A stretch of 64,000 nt of DNA, taken from positions 1-64,000 of the forward strand of contig JBDHYG010000011.1 in the NCBI GenBank assembly GCA_039811225.1, given 5' to 3'. The stretch comes from JAFDXJ01 sp039811225 (GTDB lineage Bacteria > Bacteroidota > Bacteroidia > Chitinophagales > Chitinophagaceae). Made by a program: the position numbers and the translations under genes. Position 1 is the first letter of the stretch, and each line of letters starts with the position of its first letter. This document shows, one piece after another, positions 15,797 through 24,369 of this stretch. The notes under the pieces are model-generated. The model did not search any database. It saw only the letters and a list, made by a program, of their open reading frames with translations, and had not been told where the DNA came from.

Positions 15797-17257
15797 TTAC
15801 ATATTTTCTACCGGCTGCAAATGCAGGCCCCTGGCTTTTTCCAGCATGTAAGCATGGGCGGCTTCATATGTATTATCAATCGTTCCTTCCAGGATAGCTT
15901 CCCGAATGGCGTCTTTAATGATACCTACTTCGCGACAGGGGGGCAGGTTAAATGCCTGCATAATCATTTCACCGCTGATGGGTGGTTGCCAGTTTCGTAG
16001 ATGATCTTTCTCTTCCACTTCCTGCATACGTTGACGAACCAGTACAAAATTTTCCAGGAAACGGGCTTTCTTCACTTTATTTTTACTGGTAATATCGGCA
16101 TTGCATAATTGCATCAACGGATCTATATCTTCACCGGCATCAACCAGGAGCCGCCGGATGGCGCTATCGGTAATATTTTCTTTAGTCAGGCTTATTGGTC
16201 GCAAATGCAGTAACACCATTTTCTGAACAAACCGCATATTTTCATTTAAGGGTAGTTTTAGCTGGCGAAAGATTTTTGGAACCATTTTCGCACCCACCAC
16301 TTCATGTCCATGAAATGTCCAGCCACTTTCCTGTGAGAACCGCTTTGTAGCCGGTTTACCAATATCATGCAGGATGGCCGCCCAGCGTAACCACAGATCA
16401 TCTGAAACGTTAGCAATATTGTCCAGCACCTGGAGAGTATGATAAAAATTATCTTTATGGCCTTTCCCATCGACATACTCGGCGCCATGCAGGGAGAATA
16501 ATTGCGGGAAGAAAAGTTGTAGCAGACCGGTTTCACTCAATAAATGAAAACCCCGGGAAGGTTTTGGCGCCAGGATAATTTTATTTAATTCGTCCCTGAT
16601 TCTTTCCGCGGAAATAATATTAATCCTGGCAGCATTTCTTTGGATAGCGGCATAGGTCGCTTCCTCCATATTAAAATCAAGTTGCGTGGCAAAACGTATG
16701 GCCCGCATCATACGTAAAGGGTCATCTGAAAATGTCCGGTCGGGGTCAGTAGGTGTACGAAGGATTTTTTTCTGTAAGTCTTCTTTGCCATTGAACGGAT
16801 CCAGTAATTTGCCAAAATCACTTTTATTTAAGCTAATAGCCATGGCATTGATTGTAAAATCGCGACGCAATTGGTCATCGGTCAGGGTTCCCGGGGCCAC
16901 GTCCGGTTTCCTTGTATGGTGAACATAACTTTCTTTCCGGGCGCCGACAAATTCAATTTCATATTGGGCAGGTAAAACTTCTCCTTCTTCAAAATGTTTG
17001 TCGGTCAATTTAATTTGTGCCGTTCCAAAATTTTTAAAATGAGCCAGTGCCGGAGGTGGATCAAATCGCCGTGATACGGCATAGGCTAATTGGATACCAT
17101 CTCCCACGCATACGATATCCATGTCTTTGGAATTCCTGCCAATTAATTTATCACGTACAAAGCCCCCTGTCAGGTAGCTGGGCATGCCTATTTGTTCAGC
17201 GGCTGTGGCTATCGTATCCAGAATAGATTTTTCAAATGTGGTACAAGGTATTTCCAT
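15797..17257 (-). CDS. cca: CCA tRNA nucleotidyltransferase with HD domain
   Basis: Adds or repairs the 3' CCA end of tRNAs. The 486-residue protein has the class II nucleotidyltransferase head LTGGFVRDKLIGRNSKDMDI (about residues 30-49), with the GG and the metal-binding DxD, then RRDFTINAMA and the poly(A)-polymerase-type RNA-binding helices with DDPLRMMRAIRFATQL. A C-terminal HD phosphohydrolase domain (WAAILHDIGKPATKRF, about 287-302) is present. The tmRNA in this window does not encode a full CCA end, consistent with a need for this enzyme. A -7 box stands 6 bases before the ATG, so the mRNA may be leaderless. Confidence 0.93.
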   Translation of the reverse strand: MEIPCTTFEKSILDTIATAAEQIGMPSYLTGGFVRDKLIGRNSKDMDIVCVGDGIQLAYAVSRRFDPPPALAHFKNFGTAQIKLTDKHFEEGEVLPAQYEIEFVGARKESYVHHTRKPDVAPGTLTDDQLRRDFTINAMAISLNKSDFGKLLDPFNGKEDLQKKILRTPTDPDRTFSDDPLRMMRAIRFATQLDFNMEEATYAAIQRNAARINIISAERIRDELNKIILAPKPSRGFHLLSETGLLQLFFPQLFSLHGAEYVDGKGHKDNFYHTLQVLDNIANVSDDLWLRWAAILHDIGKPATKRFSQESGWTFHGHEVVGAKMVPKIFRQLKLPLNENMRFVQKMVLLHLRPISLTKENITDSAIRRLLVDAGEDIDPLMQLCNADITSKNKVKKARFLENFVLVRQRMQEVEEKDHLRNWQPPISGEMIMQAFNLPPCREVGIIKDAIREAILEGTIDNTYEAAHAYMLEKARGLHLQPVENM

Positions 17258-17262
17258 CGCCG

Positions 17263-17270
17263 CAAAGATA
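17263..17270 (-). promoter_or_regulatory. -7 element of cca (leaderless?)
   Basis: TATCTTTG on the minus strand ends 6 bases before the cca ATG (17257), so transcription would start at or next to the initiation codon. Confidence 0.55.
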
Positions 17271-17294
17271 CTTCAAGTAAAAACGATTGGGTGA

Positions 17295-17320
17295 TAATTT
17301 TGCATGAATGGCTAACTTTG
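17295..17320 (+). promoter_or_regulatory. Two overlapping -7 elements before trmD
   Basis: TAATTTTG (17295-17302) and TAACTTTG (17313-17320) both match TAnnTTTG. The first predicts a leader of about 17 bases, the second places the transcription start on the trmD ATG (17325). The region is shared with the divergent cca promoter. Confidence 0.5.
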
Positions 17321-17324
17321 ACGC

Positions 17325-18002
17325 ATGCGTATAGATGTGATTTCTGTAGTACCGGCTTTATTGGAAAGCCCATTCCAACATAGTATCATGAAGCGGGCAC
17401 AGGAAAAAGGTTTACTGGAGGTACATGTGCATGACCTGCGTCAATGGGCATTGAATAAATATGGCCAGGTAGATGATTATGCATTTGGTGGTGGGGCAGG
17501 AATGGTATTGATGTGTGAACCGTTGGCCAATGCTATTGAATACTTACAAAGTGAACGTTCCTATGACCAGGTAATTTATTTAACGCCGGATGGTGATAGC
17601 CTGCAACAAAAAAAAATAAATCAGCTCTCCCTGTATAATAACCTACTCATTATTTGCGGGCACTATAAAGGCATCGACCAGCGCATTCGTGACCATTTTG
17701 TTACCATGGAAATTTCAATCGGGGATTATGTAGTAAGTGGTGGAGAGTTACCGGCAGCCATCCTGATTGATGCAATCGGGCGATTGATCCCGGGTGTATT
17801 AAATGATGAGACCTCTGCTCTCACTGATTCTTTCCAGGATGATTTACTGGCGCCTGATGTTTATACCCGACCGGAGGTATTCAGAGATTGGAAAGTTCCA
17901 GATGTATTACTTAGTGGAAATCATCGCTTAATAGAAGAATGGCGATTGCAAAATGCCGAAGCTAAAACAAGAAGCAGGCGACCGGGTTTATCCATTGATT
18001 AA
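17325..18002 (+). CDS. trmD: tRNA (guanine(37)-N1)-methyltransferase
   Basis: Transfers methyl from SAM to N1 of G37 in tRNAs that read CNN codons, preventing +1 frameshifting. The 225-residue protein is a SPOUT trefoil-knot enzyme: MRIDVISVVPALLESPFQHS at the N-terminus, DDYAFGGGAGMVL near 46-58, CGHYKGIDQR near 108-117, and the SAM-binding knot IGDYVVSGGELPAAILIDAI near 128-147. Length is normal. It usually sits in an rpsP-rimM-trmD-rplS operon, but here it is alone and divergent from cca. Start fixed by the typical MRIDVIS. Confidence 0.96.
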   Translation: MRIDVISVVPALLESPFQHSIMKRAQEKGLLEVHVHDLRQWALNKYGQVDDYAFGGGAGMVLMCEPLANAIEYLQSERSYDQVIYLTPDGDSLQQKKINQLSLYNNLLIICGHYKGIDQRIRDHFVTMEISIGDYVVSGGELPAAILIDAIGRLIPGVLNDETSALTDSFQDDLLAPDVYTRPEVFRDWKVPDVLLSGNHRLIEEWRLQNAEAKTRSRRPGLSID

Positions 18003-18085
18003 AATCAATATCCTTATAAGACATTTTTTGTCCGAATGGGATATTTTTAAATCTTTAAAACTTTTTTAACTAAAGTTAGGGAACC

Positions 18086-18093
18086 TATCTTTG
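18086..18093 (+). promoter_or_regulatory. -7 element of a putative small RNA
   Basis: TATCTTTG, a perfect TAnnTTTG match, lies in the trmD-etfA gap with no ORF behind it. Confidence 0.5.
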
Positions 18094-18097
18094 TGTT

Positions 18098-18228
18098 GTG
18101 AATCGCTAAAAAGCTTTTCCCGTAAAAGTCCAATATCCAATCATTGATAAACCGAGCCGAAAGTTGAGTTGTAACTCCTGGAAAAAAAACGGCAAAAAAA
18201 AAATCCTGCTTCACGGCGGGATTTTTTT
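18098..18228 (+). ncRNA. Putative small RNA of about 130 nt
   Basis: The segment runs from the expected start of the TATCTTTG promoter to a strong terminator and contains no ORF of note (GTG AAT CGC TAA ends at once). It has short self-complementary pieces, such as AGTT/AACT at about 18171-18176. It is not recognised as 6S, SRP or another known RNA. The terminator could instead serve only trmD and etfA, so this stays a hypothesis. Confidence 0.35.
18194..18228. terminator. Bidirectional terminator between trmD and etfA
   Basis: The stem AAAATCCTGC/GCGGGATTTT (one G-U pair) is flanked by an A-run on the left and a T-run on the right, so it can act on both strands. Confidence 0.85.
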
Positions 18229-18234
18229 ATTCTA

Positions 18235-19191
18235 TCAGGCAAGCTTTTTTATCTCTTCAGTCAATCGGGGTACCACGTCAAAAACATCTCCGACAATACC
18301 ATAATCAGCGGCTTTGAAGAATGGCGCTTCGGGATCTTTATTAATTACGACTATGGTTTTACTCCTGTTTACCCCGGCCAGGTGTTGAATGGCGCCGGAA
18401 ATTCCAAGAGCAATATACAAGTCGGGGGCTATTTGTATTCCTGTTTGGCCTACATGCTCATGATGAGGCCTCCAACCGGAATCCGCTACAGGCCTGCTAC
18501 AAGCAGTGGCAGCATGTAATGCTTTAGCCAGGTCTTCCACGATTCCCCAATTTTCAGGGCCTTTTAATCCACGGCCACCACTTACCACAATTTCAGCTTC
18601 TGTCAATGGCACTTCCCCGCTTACTTTTTGTACGGATACAACCTTTATAGTAGCAGGCGGTACATCCATATTCAAAGGCACAATCTCTGCTGAACCGGAA
18701 TCATTTTTATTTATGTGGAAGCTATTTGGATTCACACTGATTACTTTAATGTCAGTAAGTACTTTCACCTGCGCAAACGCTTTTCCACTGAATACGGCTT
18801 TTTTTACTACAAAACCATCAGACAGGTCAGGCAGTGCTGTTGCACCACTTACTATACCAGCCTTTAATCGTACTGCCACGCGGGGCGCCACCGATTTACC
18901 GGAGGAATTATGTGGGAATATAAATACTGTTGCTCCCAAATCAGCAGCTGCTTTGGCACATAAAGCAGAAATGACACTAGAATCCATTGCATTGAGGGCC
19001 GGATTAGATAACTGGTACAATTTACCAATACCATATTGACCCAGTGCTGCCGCATCTGTTTCTATTGTTCCTAACAGGATGCCGGCTGCATCGGTACCTA
19101 ATAATTTGGCTAATTCTACTCCATAGGTTAGTGCTTCGAAGGAAGCCTTCTTAACCTGTCCATCTGCATGATCTATAAATATTAAAACCAT
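18235..19191 (-). CDS. etfA: Electron transfer flavoprotein subunit alpha
   Basis: With EtfB it forms the soluble FAD/AMP heterodimer that passes electrons from acyl-CoA dehydrogenases to the quinone pool. The 318-residue protein has an N-terminal adenine-nucleotide-type domain and the C-terminal FAD-binding domain, with VSGGRGLKGPENWG, VGQTGIQIAPDLYIALGISG, and INKDPEAPFFKAADYGIVGD near 275-294. The C-terminus DVFDVVPRLTEEIKK is typical. It lies 21 bases downstream of etfB in one transcript. The acyl-CoA dehydrogenase and ETF-quinone oxidoreductase are not in the window. Confidence 0.96.
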   Translation of the reverse strand: MVLIFIDHADGQVKKASFEALTYGVELAKLLGTDAAGILLGTIETDAAALGQYGIGKLYQLSNPALNAMDSSVISALCAKAAADLGATVFIFPHNSSGKSVAPRVAVRLKAGIVSGATALPDLSDGFVVKKAVFSGKAFAQVKVLTDIKVISVNPNSFHINKNDSGSAEIVPLNMDVPPATIKVVSVQKVSGEVPLTEAEIVVSGGRGLKGPENWGIVEDLAKALHAATACSRPVADSGWRPHHEHVGQTGIQIAPDLYIALGISGAIQHLAGVNRSKTIVVINKDPEAPFFKAADYGIVGDVFDVVPRLTEEIKKLA

Positions 19192-19212
19192 TGTCTATAA
19201 TTTTCAAATTGA

Positions 19213-19956
19213 TTAAATAACTTTTGCTTCCTCATGTAAGAGCCTGACCAGTTCTGCTACATTGTCGGCCGGAACAAGTTTTACACCGGATTTGGCAGGA
19301 GGCATTTCATAACGGATATACTGTGTAGCATTTTCAACGGCTACCGGCTCCACCACTTTCAAGGGTTTGGTACGGGCCGCCATAATACCACGCATATTTG
19401 GTATCCGTTGTTCCGCCATACCTGTCTGGCAACTTACCACCAGCGGTAATTGTACTTCATCTGTTTCTTCGCCCCCTTCAATTTCCCGGGTAATCGTGGC
19501 GGTTTGGCCGGTCAATTCAAATTTTGTCGCCAGGCATACAAATGGCATTTCCAGCATTTCTGCTAACATAGCCCCTACGGAAGCATTGTTATAATCGATC
19601 GTTTCCTTTCCACACATGATGAGATCATATTTTTGTTCGCGGGCTACTGCTGCTATTTGGGTGGCAATATTAAATGCATCTGCATCCTGCAGGTTTACCC
19701 GCATTGCTTCTTCCCCACCCAATGCCAGGGCTTTCCGTATAACCGGGTCACAATCGGGGCCACCAACTGTAATTAAGTGAATGATAACGGATGGATCTTT
19801 TTCTTTTAATTCAATAGCCCGAACCAAAGCATACCATTCGTCATAAGGATTGATGATCCATTGTACACCGGATTCATCAAACCTGGTATTATTGTCTTTA
19901 AATGCTATTTTCGAAGTTGTATCGGGAGTTTTACTGATACAAATTAAAATTTTCAT
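19213..19956 (-). CDS. etfB: Electron transfer flavoprotein subunit beta
   Basis: A 247-residue ETF beta subunit starting MKILICISKTPDTTSKIAFK. The AMP-binding region is seen in LIMCGKETIDYNNASVGAML (about 135-154), and the recognition loop near EVQLPLVVSCQTGMAEQRIPN (about 186-206) precedes MRGIMAARTKPL. The length is normal. It precedes etfA with a 21-base gap. Upstream, CACCTTTG on the minus strand near 20030 is a one-mismatch -7 box. Confidence 0.96.
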   Translation of the reverse strand: MKILICISKTPDTTSKIAFKDNNTRFDESGVQWIINPYDEWYALVRAIELKEKDPSVIIHLITVGGPDCDPVIRKALALGGEEAMRVNLQDADAFNIATQIAAVAREQKYDLIMCGKETIDYNNASVGAMLAEMLEMPFVCLATKFELTGQTATITREIEGGEETDEVQLPLVVSCQTGMAEQRIPNMRGIMAARTKPLKVVEPVAVENATQYIRYEMPPAKSGVKLVPADNVAELVRLLHEEAKVI

Positions 19957-20169
19957 ATACGCATGATTAATTATTAAAAGTAATATATTACCTCATGAAG
20001 TCCTTCAAAGAAGGTGCTAGGCAAACTGCCGCAAAGGTGCATATAAAAATTTTATTTAAAGAAAAAACAAGGTTTTGTAACTGTTTTTTTTGTGCAAAAA
20101 TGAAATTACCTCTCAATGGCCAATCCCTTAATAATTTCATAATACCGATAGCAGGCTGACTGTAGTGGC

Positions 20170-20200
20170 TTGGCAAATTCCTCCGATAGGTTTAATTTTG
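20170..20200 (+). promoter_or_regulatory. Promoter of hppD
   Basis: TTG at 20170 and TAATTTTG at 20193-20200, with a 20-base spacer, match the Bacteroidota promoter consensus. The predicted leader is about 41 bases. Confidence 0.65.
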
Positions 20201-20246
20201 ATGCCACGCTTTTGTACAACATTTTTAATAATTTTAAATACCTCTT

Positions 20247-21377
20247 ATGGATACAGCTATTGCAGGGAAAGAAACAACGCAGACAGCAGTTGATTTTTTA
20301 CCATTACAGGGAACCGATTATGTAGAATTTTATGTGGGCAATGCCAAGCAGGCTGCACATTATTATAAGTCAGCTTTTGGTTTCCAAAGTATTGCCTATG
20401 CCGGCCCTGAAACAGGTGTACGGGATCGTGCCAGTTATGTGGTTAGGCAACACAAACTCACTCTCGTATTAACCACTCCATTACGCTCCAATAATGAAAT
20501 GGCCGATCATATTGCCAAGCATGGTGATGGCGTAAAAGTCCTTGCCTTAATGGTGGATGACGCTGCTGATGCCTGGGAACAAACCACTAAGCGGGGCGGT
20601 AAAAGTTATATGAAACCAACGACCCTCACAGATGAATTTGGTTCTATCGTCCTGAGTGGCATTCATACATACGGAGATACGGTACATGTATTTGTAGAAA
20701 GGAAAAATTATAAAGGACCCTTCATGCCGGGCTATAAAGAATGGAAAACGGCTTATAATCCACCTCCTACCGGTTTATTGTATGTGGATCATTGCGTAGG
20801 GAATGTAGGCTGGAATCAAATGAATCCCTGGGTAAAATTTTATGAAGATGTTATGGGCTTTAAAAATATTCTGAGCTTCGATGATGAAGATATTTCCACG
20901 GAATATTCTGCCCTCATGAGTAAAGTAATGAGTAATGGAAACGGCTATGTAAAATTTCCCATTAATGAACCGGCTGAAGGAAAAAAGAAATCACAGGTAG
21001 AAGAATACCTTGATTTTTATGATGGAGAAGGTTGCCAGCATGTAGCATTGGCTACACATGATATCGTTCAAACTGTAACTGATTTAAAAAACAGGGGTGT
21101 TGAATTTCTGAAAATACCCACTACATATTATGATGATTTACTGAGCCGGGTCGGCCATATAGATGAAGACCTGGAGCCCTTAAAAGAATTGGGTATTTTA
21201 GTGGACCGCGATAATGAAGGTTACCTCCTGCAAATATTTACCAAACCCCTGGAAGACAGGCCCACCCTGTTTTTCGAGATCATTCAACGAAAAGGCGCCA
21301 AGAGTTTTGGTAAAGGAAATTTCAAAGCTTTATTTGAAGCGATTGAAGGGGAACAAGCCTTGCGGGGAAATTTATAA
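20247..21377 (+). CDS. hppD: 4-hydroxyphenylpyruvate dioxygenase
   Basis: Converts 4-hydroxyphenylpyruvate and O2 to homogentisate and CO2 in tyrosine breakdown. The 376-residue protein has two vicinal-oxygen-chelate domains. The N-terminal one starts at GTDYVEFYVGNAKQAAHYY. The C-terminal one carries the iron ligands: His in LLYVDHCVGNV (about residue 180), His in CQHVALATHDI (about 263) and Glu in LFFEIIQRKG (about 342). Length fits bacterial and eukaryotic HPPD. It is transcribed alone, with its own promoter and terminator; other homogentisate-pathway genes are not nearby. Confidence 0.96.
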   Translation: MDTAIAGKETTQTAVDFLPLQGTDYVEFYVGNAKQAAHYYKSAFGFQSIAYAGPETGVRDRASYVVRQHKLTLVLTTPLRSNNEMADHIAKHGDGVKVLALMVDDAADAWEQTTKRGGKSYMKPTTLTDEFGSIVLSGIHTYGDTVHVFVERKNYKGPFMPGYKEWKTAYNPPPTGLLYVDHCVGNVGWNQMNPWVKFYEDVMGFKNILSFDDEDISTEYSALMSKVMSNGNGYVKFPINEPAEGKKKSQVEEYLDFYDGEGCQHVALATHDIVQTVTDLKNRGVEFLKIPTTYYDDLLSRVGHIDEDLEPLKELGILVDRDNEGYLLQIFTKPLEDRPTLFFEIIQRKGAKSFGKGNFKALFEAIEGEQALRGNL

Positions 21378-21395
21378 AAAGAAATTTCTTGTATA

Positions 21396-21426
21396 AAAAC
21401 TGTACATCATTGTACAGTTTTTTTTT
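21396..21426 (+). terminator. Terminator of hppD
   Basis: The 11-bp stem AAAACTGTACA/TGTACAGTTTT with loop TCAT is followed by a T-run, 19 bases after the stop. Confidence 0.9.
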
Positions 21427-21455
21427 GTTTCTTTTTTATCACTTATAAAAAAAAA

Positions 21456-21488
21456 TTTGGTTGATTAAATTCATTCCCCCTACTTTTG
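21456..21488 (+). promoter_or_regulatory. Promoter of the SAM-riboswitch operon
   Basis: TTTG at 21456-21459 and TACTTTTG at 21481-21488 are separated by 21 bases and match both consensus boxes. The riboswitch begins about 20 bases downstream. Confidence 0.7.
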
Positions 21489-21509
21489 CTCCAGTTCTGT
21501 GAATATTTT

Positions 21510-21622
21510 CTTATCAGGAAAGACAGAGGGAATTGACCCGATGAAGTCTTGACAACCTACCGCCGGTAAAACGGCGACAAGGTGCCAAATTCAACCCAGG
21601 CCGGAAGCCGGGGAAAGATAAG
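21510..21622 (+). promoter_or_regulatory. SAM-I riboswitch (S-box leader)
   Basis: The P1 stem is CTTATC (21510-21515) with GATAAG (21617-21622). Between them lie the conserved S-box elements AGAGGGAATTGACCCGATGA, CTTGACAACCTACCG and CAAGGTGCCAAATTCAACC, and GGGAAAGATAAG closes the aptamer. The aptamer binds S-adenosylmethionine and is followed by an intrinsic terminator, so high SAM should switch off the two downstream methionine genes. Confidence 0.95.
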
Positions 21623-21659
21623 TTAGAAAAAAGCAATTTTAATTCTATTAAGATAGTAG

Positions 21660-21693
21660 CTCTTCTGACGACTCGTTTGAAGAGTTTTTTTTT
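21660..21693 (+). terminator. Riboswitch expression-platform terminator
   Basis: CTCTTC (21660-21665) pairs with GAAGAG (21679-21684), followed by nine T. It lies 38 bases after the aptamer, so formation is expected to be SAM-dependent. Confidence 0.8.
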
Positions 21694-21758
21694 GCTCCTT
21701 CTCTTCCTGTTAATTCAATTTCAGCAGCGCTGTATTGTATCATCTAAAAAAAATTAAC

Positions 21759-22925
21759 ATGAAAGAAGAAACAAAAATCCTGCACAGCATTCCGTGTGAT
21801 CCACTCACCGGCGCAGTCTCCACACCCATTTACCAAACATCCACTTTTGTACAGGAAGGGCCGGGAATACACAAGGGTTTTGATTATGCGCGGACAAATA
21901 ATCCCACCCGGAAAGTTCTGGAAGATCTGGTGACCCGTTTGGAAAATGGCACCAATGCTTTTGCTTTTGCCAGCGGTTTATCTGCTATTGATGCCGTTTT
22001 GAAATTATTATCTGCCGGCGATGAAATCCTTGCTGTAGATGATATCTATGGTGGCGCCTTTCGTTTATTCACCCAAATCTATGAAAAACTGGGCATCAAT
22101 GTAAAATATACGGATACGACCAATGCGGAAAATGTCCTGGATAATATTTCACCTCAAACAAAATTGATCTGGCTGGAAAGCCCTACCAATCCGACGTTGA
22201 AAATTTCTGATATTGCGACCATCAGTAAAATAGCCAAAGCCCATCAATGCCTGCTTTGCGTGGACAGCACTTTTGCTTCACCGGCATCACAAAAACCCAT
22301 AGAGCTGGGTGCCGACCTGGTCGTGCACAGCGCCACCAAATATTTAGGCGGCCATAGTGATCTTATTGCCGGTATAGTTGTTACTGCCAATGAAGAATTG
22401 GGTGAAAAAATTAAATTTATCCAGAACGCATCAGGTGCCATCCTCTCTCCCTTTGATAGCTGGCTGGTGATCCGGGGCATTGAAACACTCTCCCTACGTT
22501 ATAAGCAACATGCAGTTAATGCCGGAAAAGTTGCCCAATTTTTAGCAGAACATCCTTTTGTAAAAAATGTGTATTACCCCGGCCTGTCCACGCATGTGAA
22601 CCATGCTATAGCAGCGAAACAAATGAAATATTTTGGTGGTATTGTATCCTTTGACCTGGTAGTGGATGATGCGGAAATTGCTGGAAAAATTGTCCGAAGT
22701 ACACGCTATTTCAAACTGGCTGAAAGCCTGGGAGGTGTAAAGAGTTTATTGTGCCTGCCCTCTGCCATGACACATAAATCCATCCCACGTGAAATCCGAT
22801 ACAATACCGGTGTCACCGACAGTCTGATTCGCTTATCAGTGGGTCTCGAAGAAGTGGATGACCTGATCGATGATCTTTCACAGGCAATCGAAAGTGCTGT
22901 TCAACAAATTTCTAAAATCATTTAA
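21759..22925 (+). CDS. metB: Cystathionine gamma-synthase / trans-sulfuration PLP enzyme
   Basis: I take the ATG at 21759 (MKEETKILHSIPCDPLTGAV); eight upstream in-frame codons belong to the leader. The 388-residue protein is a Cys/Met-metabolism PLP enzyme: STPIYQTSTF near 22-31, the YARTNNPTR phosphate-binding region, and the cofactor lysine in VVHSATKYLGGHSDLIAG (about residue 203). It joins an activated homoserine with cysteine or sulfide to make a methionine precursor. It cannot be told from sequence whether it acts as cystathionine gamma-synthase, beta/gamma-lyase or O-acylhomoserine sulfhydrylase. The SAM riboswitch and the adjacent hom favour the biosynthetic role. Confidence 0.88.
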   Translation: MKEETKILHSIPCDPLTGAVSTPIYQTSTFVQEGPGIHKGFDYARTNNPTRKVLEDLVTRLENGTNAFAFASGLSAIDAVLKLLSAGDEILAVDDIYGGAFRLFTQIYEKLGINVKYTDTTNAENVLDNISPQTKLIWLESPTNPTLKISDIATISKIAKAHQCLLCVDSTFASPASQKPIELGADLVVHSATKYLGGHSDLIAGIVVTANEELGEKIKFIQNASGAILSPFDSWLVIRGIETLSLRYKQHAVNAGKVAQFLAEHPFVKNVYYPGLSTHVNHAIAAKQMKYFGGIVSFDLVVDDAEIAGKIVRSTRYFKLAESLGGVKSLLCLPSAMTHKSIPREIRYNTGVTDSLIRLSVGLEEVDDLIDDLSQAIESAVQQISKII

Positions 22926-22934
22926 AACAACTGT

Positions 22935-24194
22935 ATGCAACGGAAAAAACTGGTAATCGGGCTGTTTGGTTTTGGCTGCGTGGGCAGTGGCTTATATAAA
23001 GTATTGGGCAAAGAAGCAGTAACCGGACAAGTAGCTACTATCAAAAAAATCGTAGCTAAGAACCCGCTTAAAAAAAGGGATATAGCGCCACATCAATTGA
23101 GCTATTGCAAGGATGATATTTTGGATGATGATGAAATAAATGTAGTGGTAGAATTAACGGATGATGCAGATGCGGCTTTTCAAATTGTCCAGGCGGCTAT
23201 GCAAAAAGGGAAAGCCGTGGTTTCAGCCAATAAAAAAATGGTATCCACTTATTTCATGGAACTTTATCACCTCCAGCAGGAATATAGAGTACCCTTTTTG
23301 TATGAAGCAGCCTGTTGTGCCAGTTTGCCCCTGATCCGAAACCTGGAAGAATATTATGATACCGATACCTTGCAATCAGTGGAAGGTATTCTAAACGGGT
23401 CCACCAATTATATCCTCACCAAAACGTTCAATGAAAAAATTCAATTTGCGGATGCACTGAAAACGGCGCAGGCACTGGGTTATGCAGAAAGTGACCCATC
23501 ACTGGACATTTCGGGGAAGGATGCAGCTTATAAACTTTCTATTCTGCTTATTCATGCGTTTGGCATACATGTGCAGCAGGAAGATATCTTCACCGTCGGA
23601 ATTCAACAAATCAATGAAGTGGACAATGCCTATGCCCTTGCCCGTAACCAGAAAATAAAATTAGTAGCACGGGCTTTTAAACAGTTGGATGGATGTGTGC
23701 GATTTTTTGTGATGCCGGCTTTTGTGCAACATGATCATTATTTATACCATGTTGATGATGTATTCAATGGTGTTATTACGAGGACTCATTTAGCGGATAC
23801 ACATTTTTATGCCGGTCGGGGTGCCGGGGCTTTGCCTACATCTTCTGCTGTTTTATCTGATATTGCGGCGCTGGGTTACCAGTATAAATATGAGTATAAA
23901 AAACTCGTGTCGGCCGGACCAAAAAATATTAGCCATGATTGTTTGTTGCAAGTGTATGTTTCGTTTCCGATTGCCAAAGCGGATTTTGTAAAAAATTATT
24001 TTACTGAAATAGGGGAAGCTTTTTCAAATTCTGAAAAAGGCTATTTTACGGGAACCATTACATTGAAAAACCTGCAGGCATTACAACAAAAAGATGAGGC
24101 ACTTTCTTTTATTTTGATGGATGTTTGTATAGCTGAAGAAGAACAAAAACATGAAGCAGCATGGCAGGAAGAAGCAGTGCTTGAATTTGAATAA
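22935..24194 (+). CDS. hom: Homoserine dehydrogenase
   Basis: Reduces aspartate semialdehyde to homoserine, the branch point to methionine and threonine. The 419-residue protein has the NAD(P)-binding motif GLFGFGCVGSG near residues 9-19, SANKKMVST near 99-107, and the catalytic region VEGILNGSTNYILT near 149-162 with DPSLDISGKDAAYKL near 187-201. The C-terminal about 80 residues resemble a small regulatory domain, but an ACT domain is not certain. It follows metB by 9 bases and shares the SAM riboswitch, so this copy serves methionine synthesis. Confidence 0.93.
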   Translation: MQRKKLVIGLFGFGCVGSGLYKVLGKEAVTGQVATIKKIVAKNPLKKRDIAPHQLSYCKDDILDDDEINVVVELTDDADAAFQIVQAAMQKGKAVVSANKKMVSTYFMELYHLQQEYRVPFLYEAACCASLPLIRNLEEYYDTDTLQSVEGILNGSTNYILTKTFNEKIQFADALKTAQALGYAESDPSLDISGKDAAYKLSILLIHAFGIHVQQEDIFTVGIQQINEVDNAYALARNQKIKLVARAFKQLDGCVRFFVMPAFVQHDHYLYHVDDVFNGVITRTHLADTHFYAGRGAGALPTSSAVLSDIAALGYQYKYEYKKLVSAGPKNISHDCLLQVYVSFPIAKADFVKNYFTEIGEAFSNSEKGYFTGTITLKNLQALQQKDEALSFILMDVCIAEEEQKHEAAWQEEAVLEFE

Positions 24195-24332
24195 CTGAAA
24201 TGAGTATGCCTAAAGAAAGGCATGAAATTTATTAGTTGACAACACGCAAATCGTAGATCTTTTCAAATACAAAAAGTATTACTGTAATTATCAAGAATGA
24301 ATAAATATGAAAGGATAATAATTTTTCCATAA

Positions 24333-24366
24333 ATAAAAGCCCGTAAGAAATGCTTACGAGCTTTTA
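24333..24366 (-). terminator. Terminator of ssrA
   Basis: On the minus strand the stem GCTCGTAAG/CTTACGGGC (one G-U pair) is followed by TTTTATTTATGG. Confidence 0.85.
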
Positions 24367-24369
24367 AAC

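Noticed and set aside
19988..20176. 62-codon minus-strand ORF upstream of etfB
   Set aside because: It overlaps the etfB leader and the hppD promoter region and has no motif or leader of its own.
21735..21758. Upstream start for metB at 21735
   Set aside because: The extra eight residues are not seen in the family and the ATG at 21759 has the usual A-rich upstream sequence.
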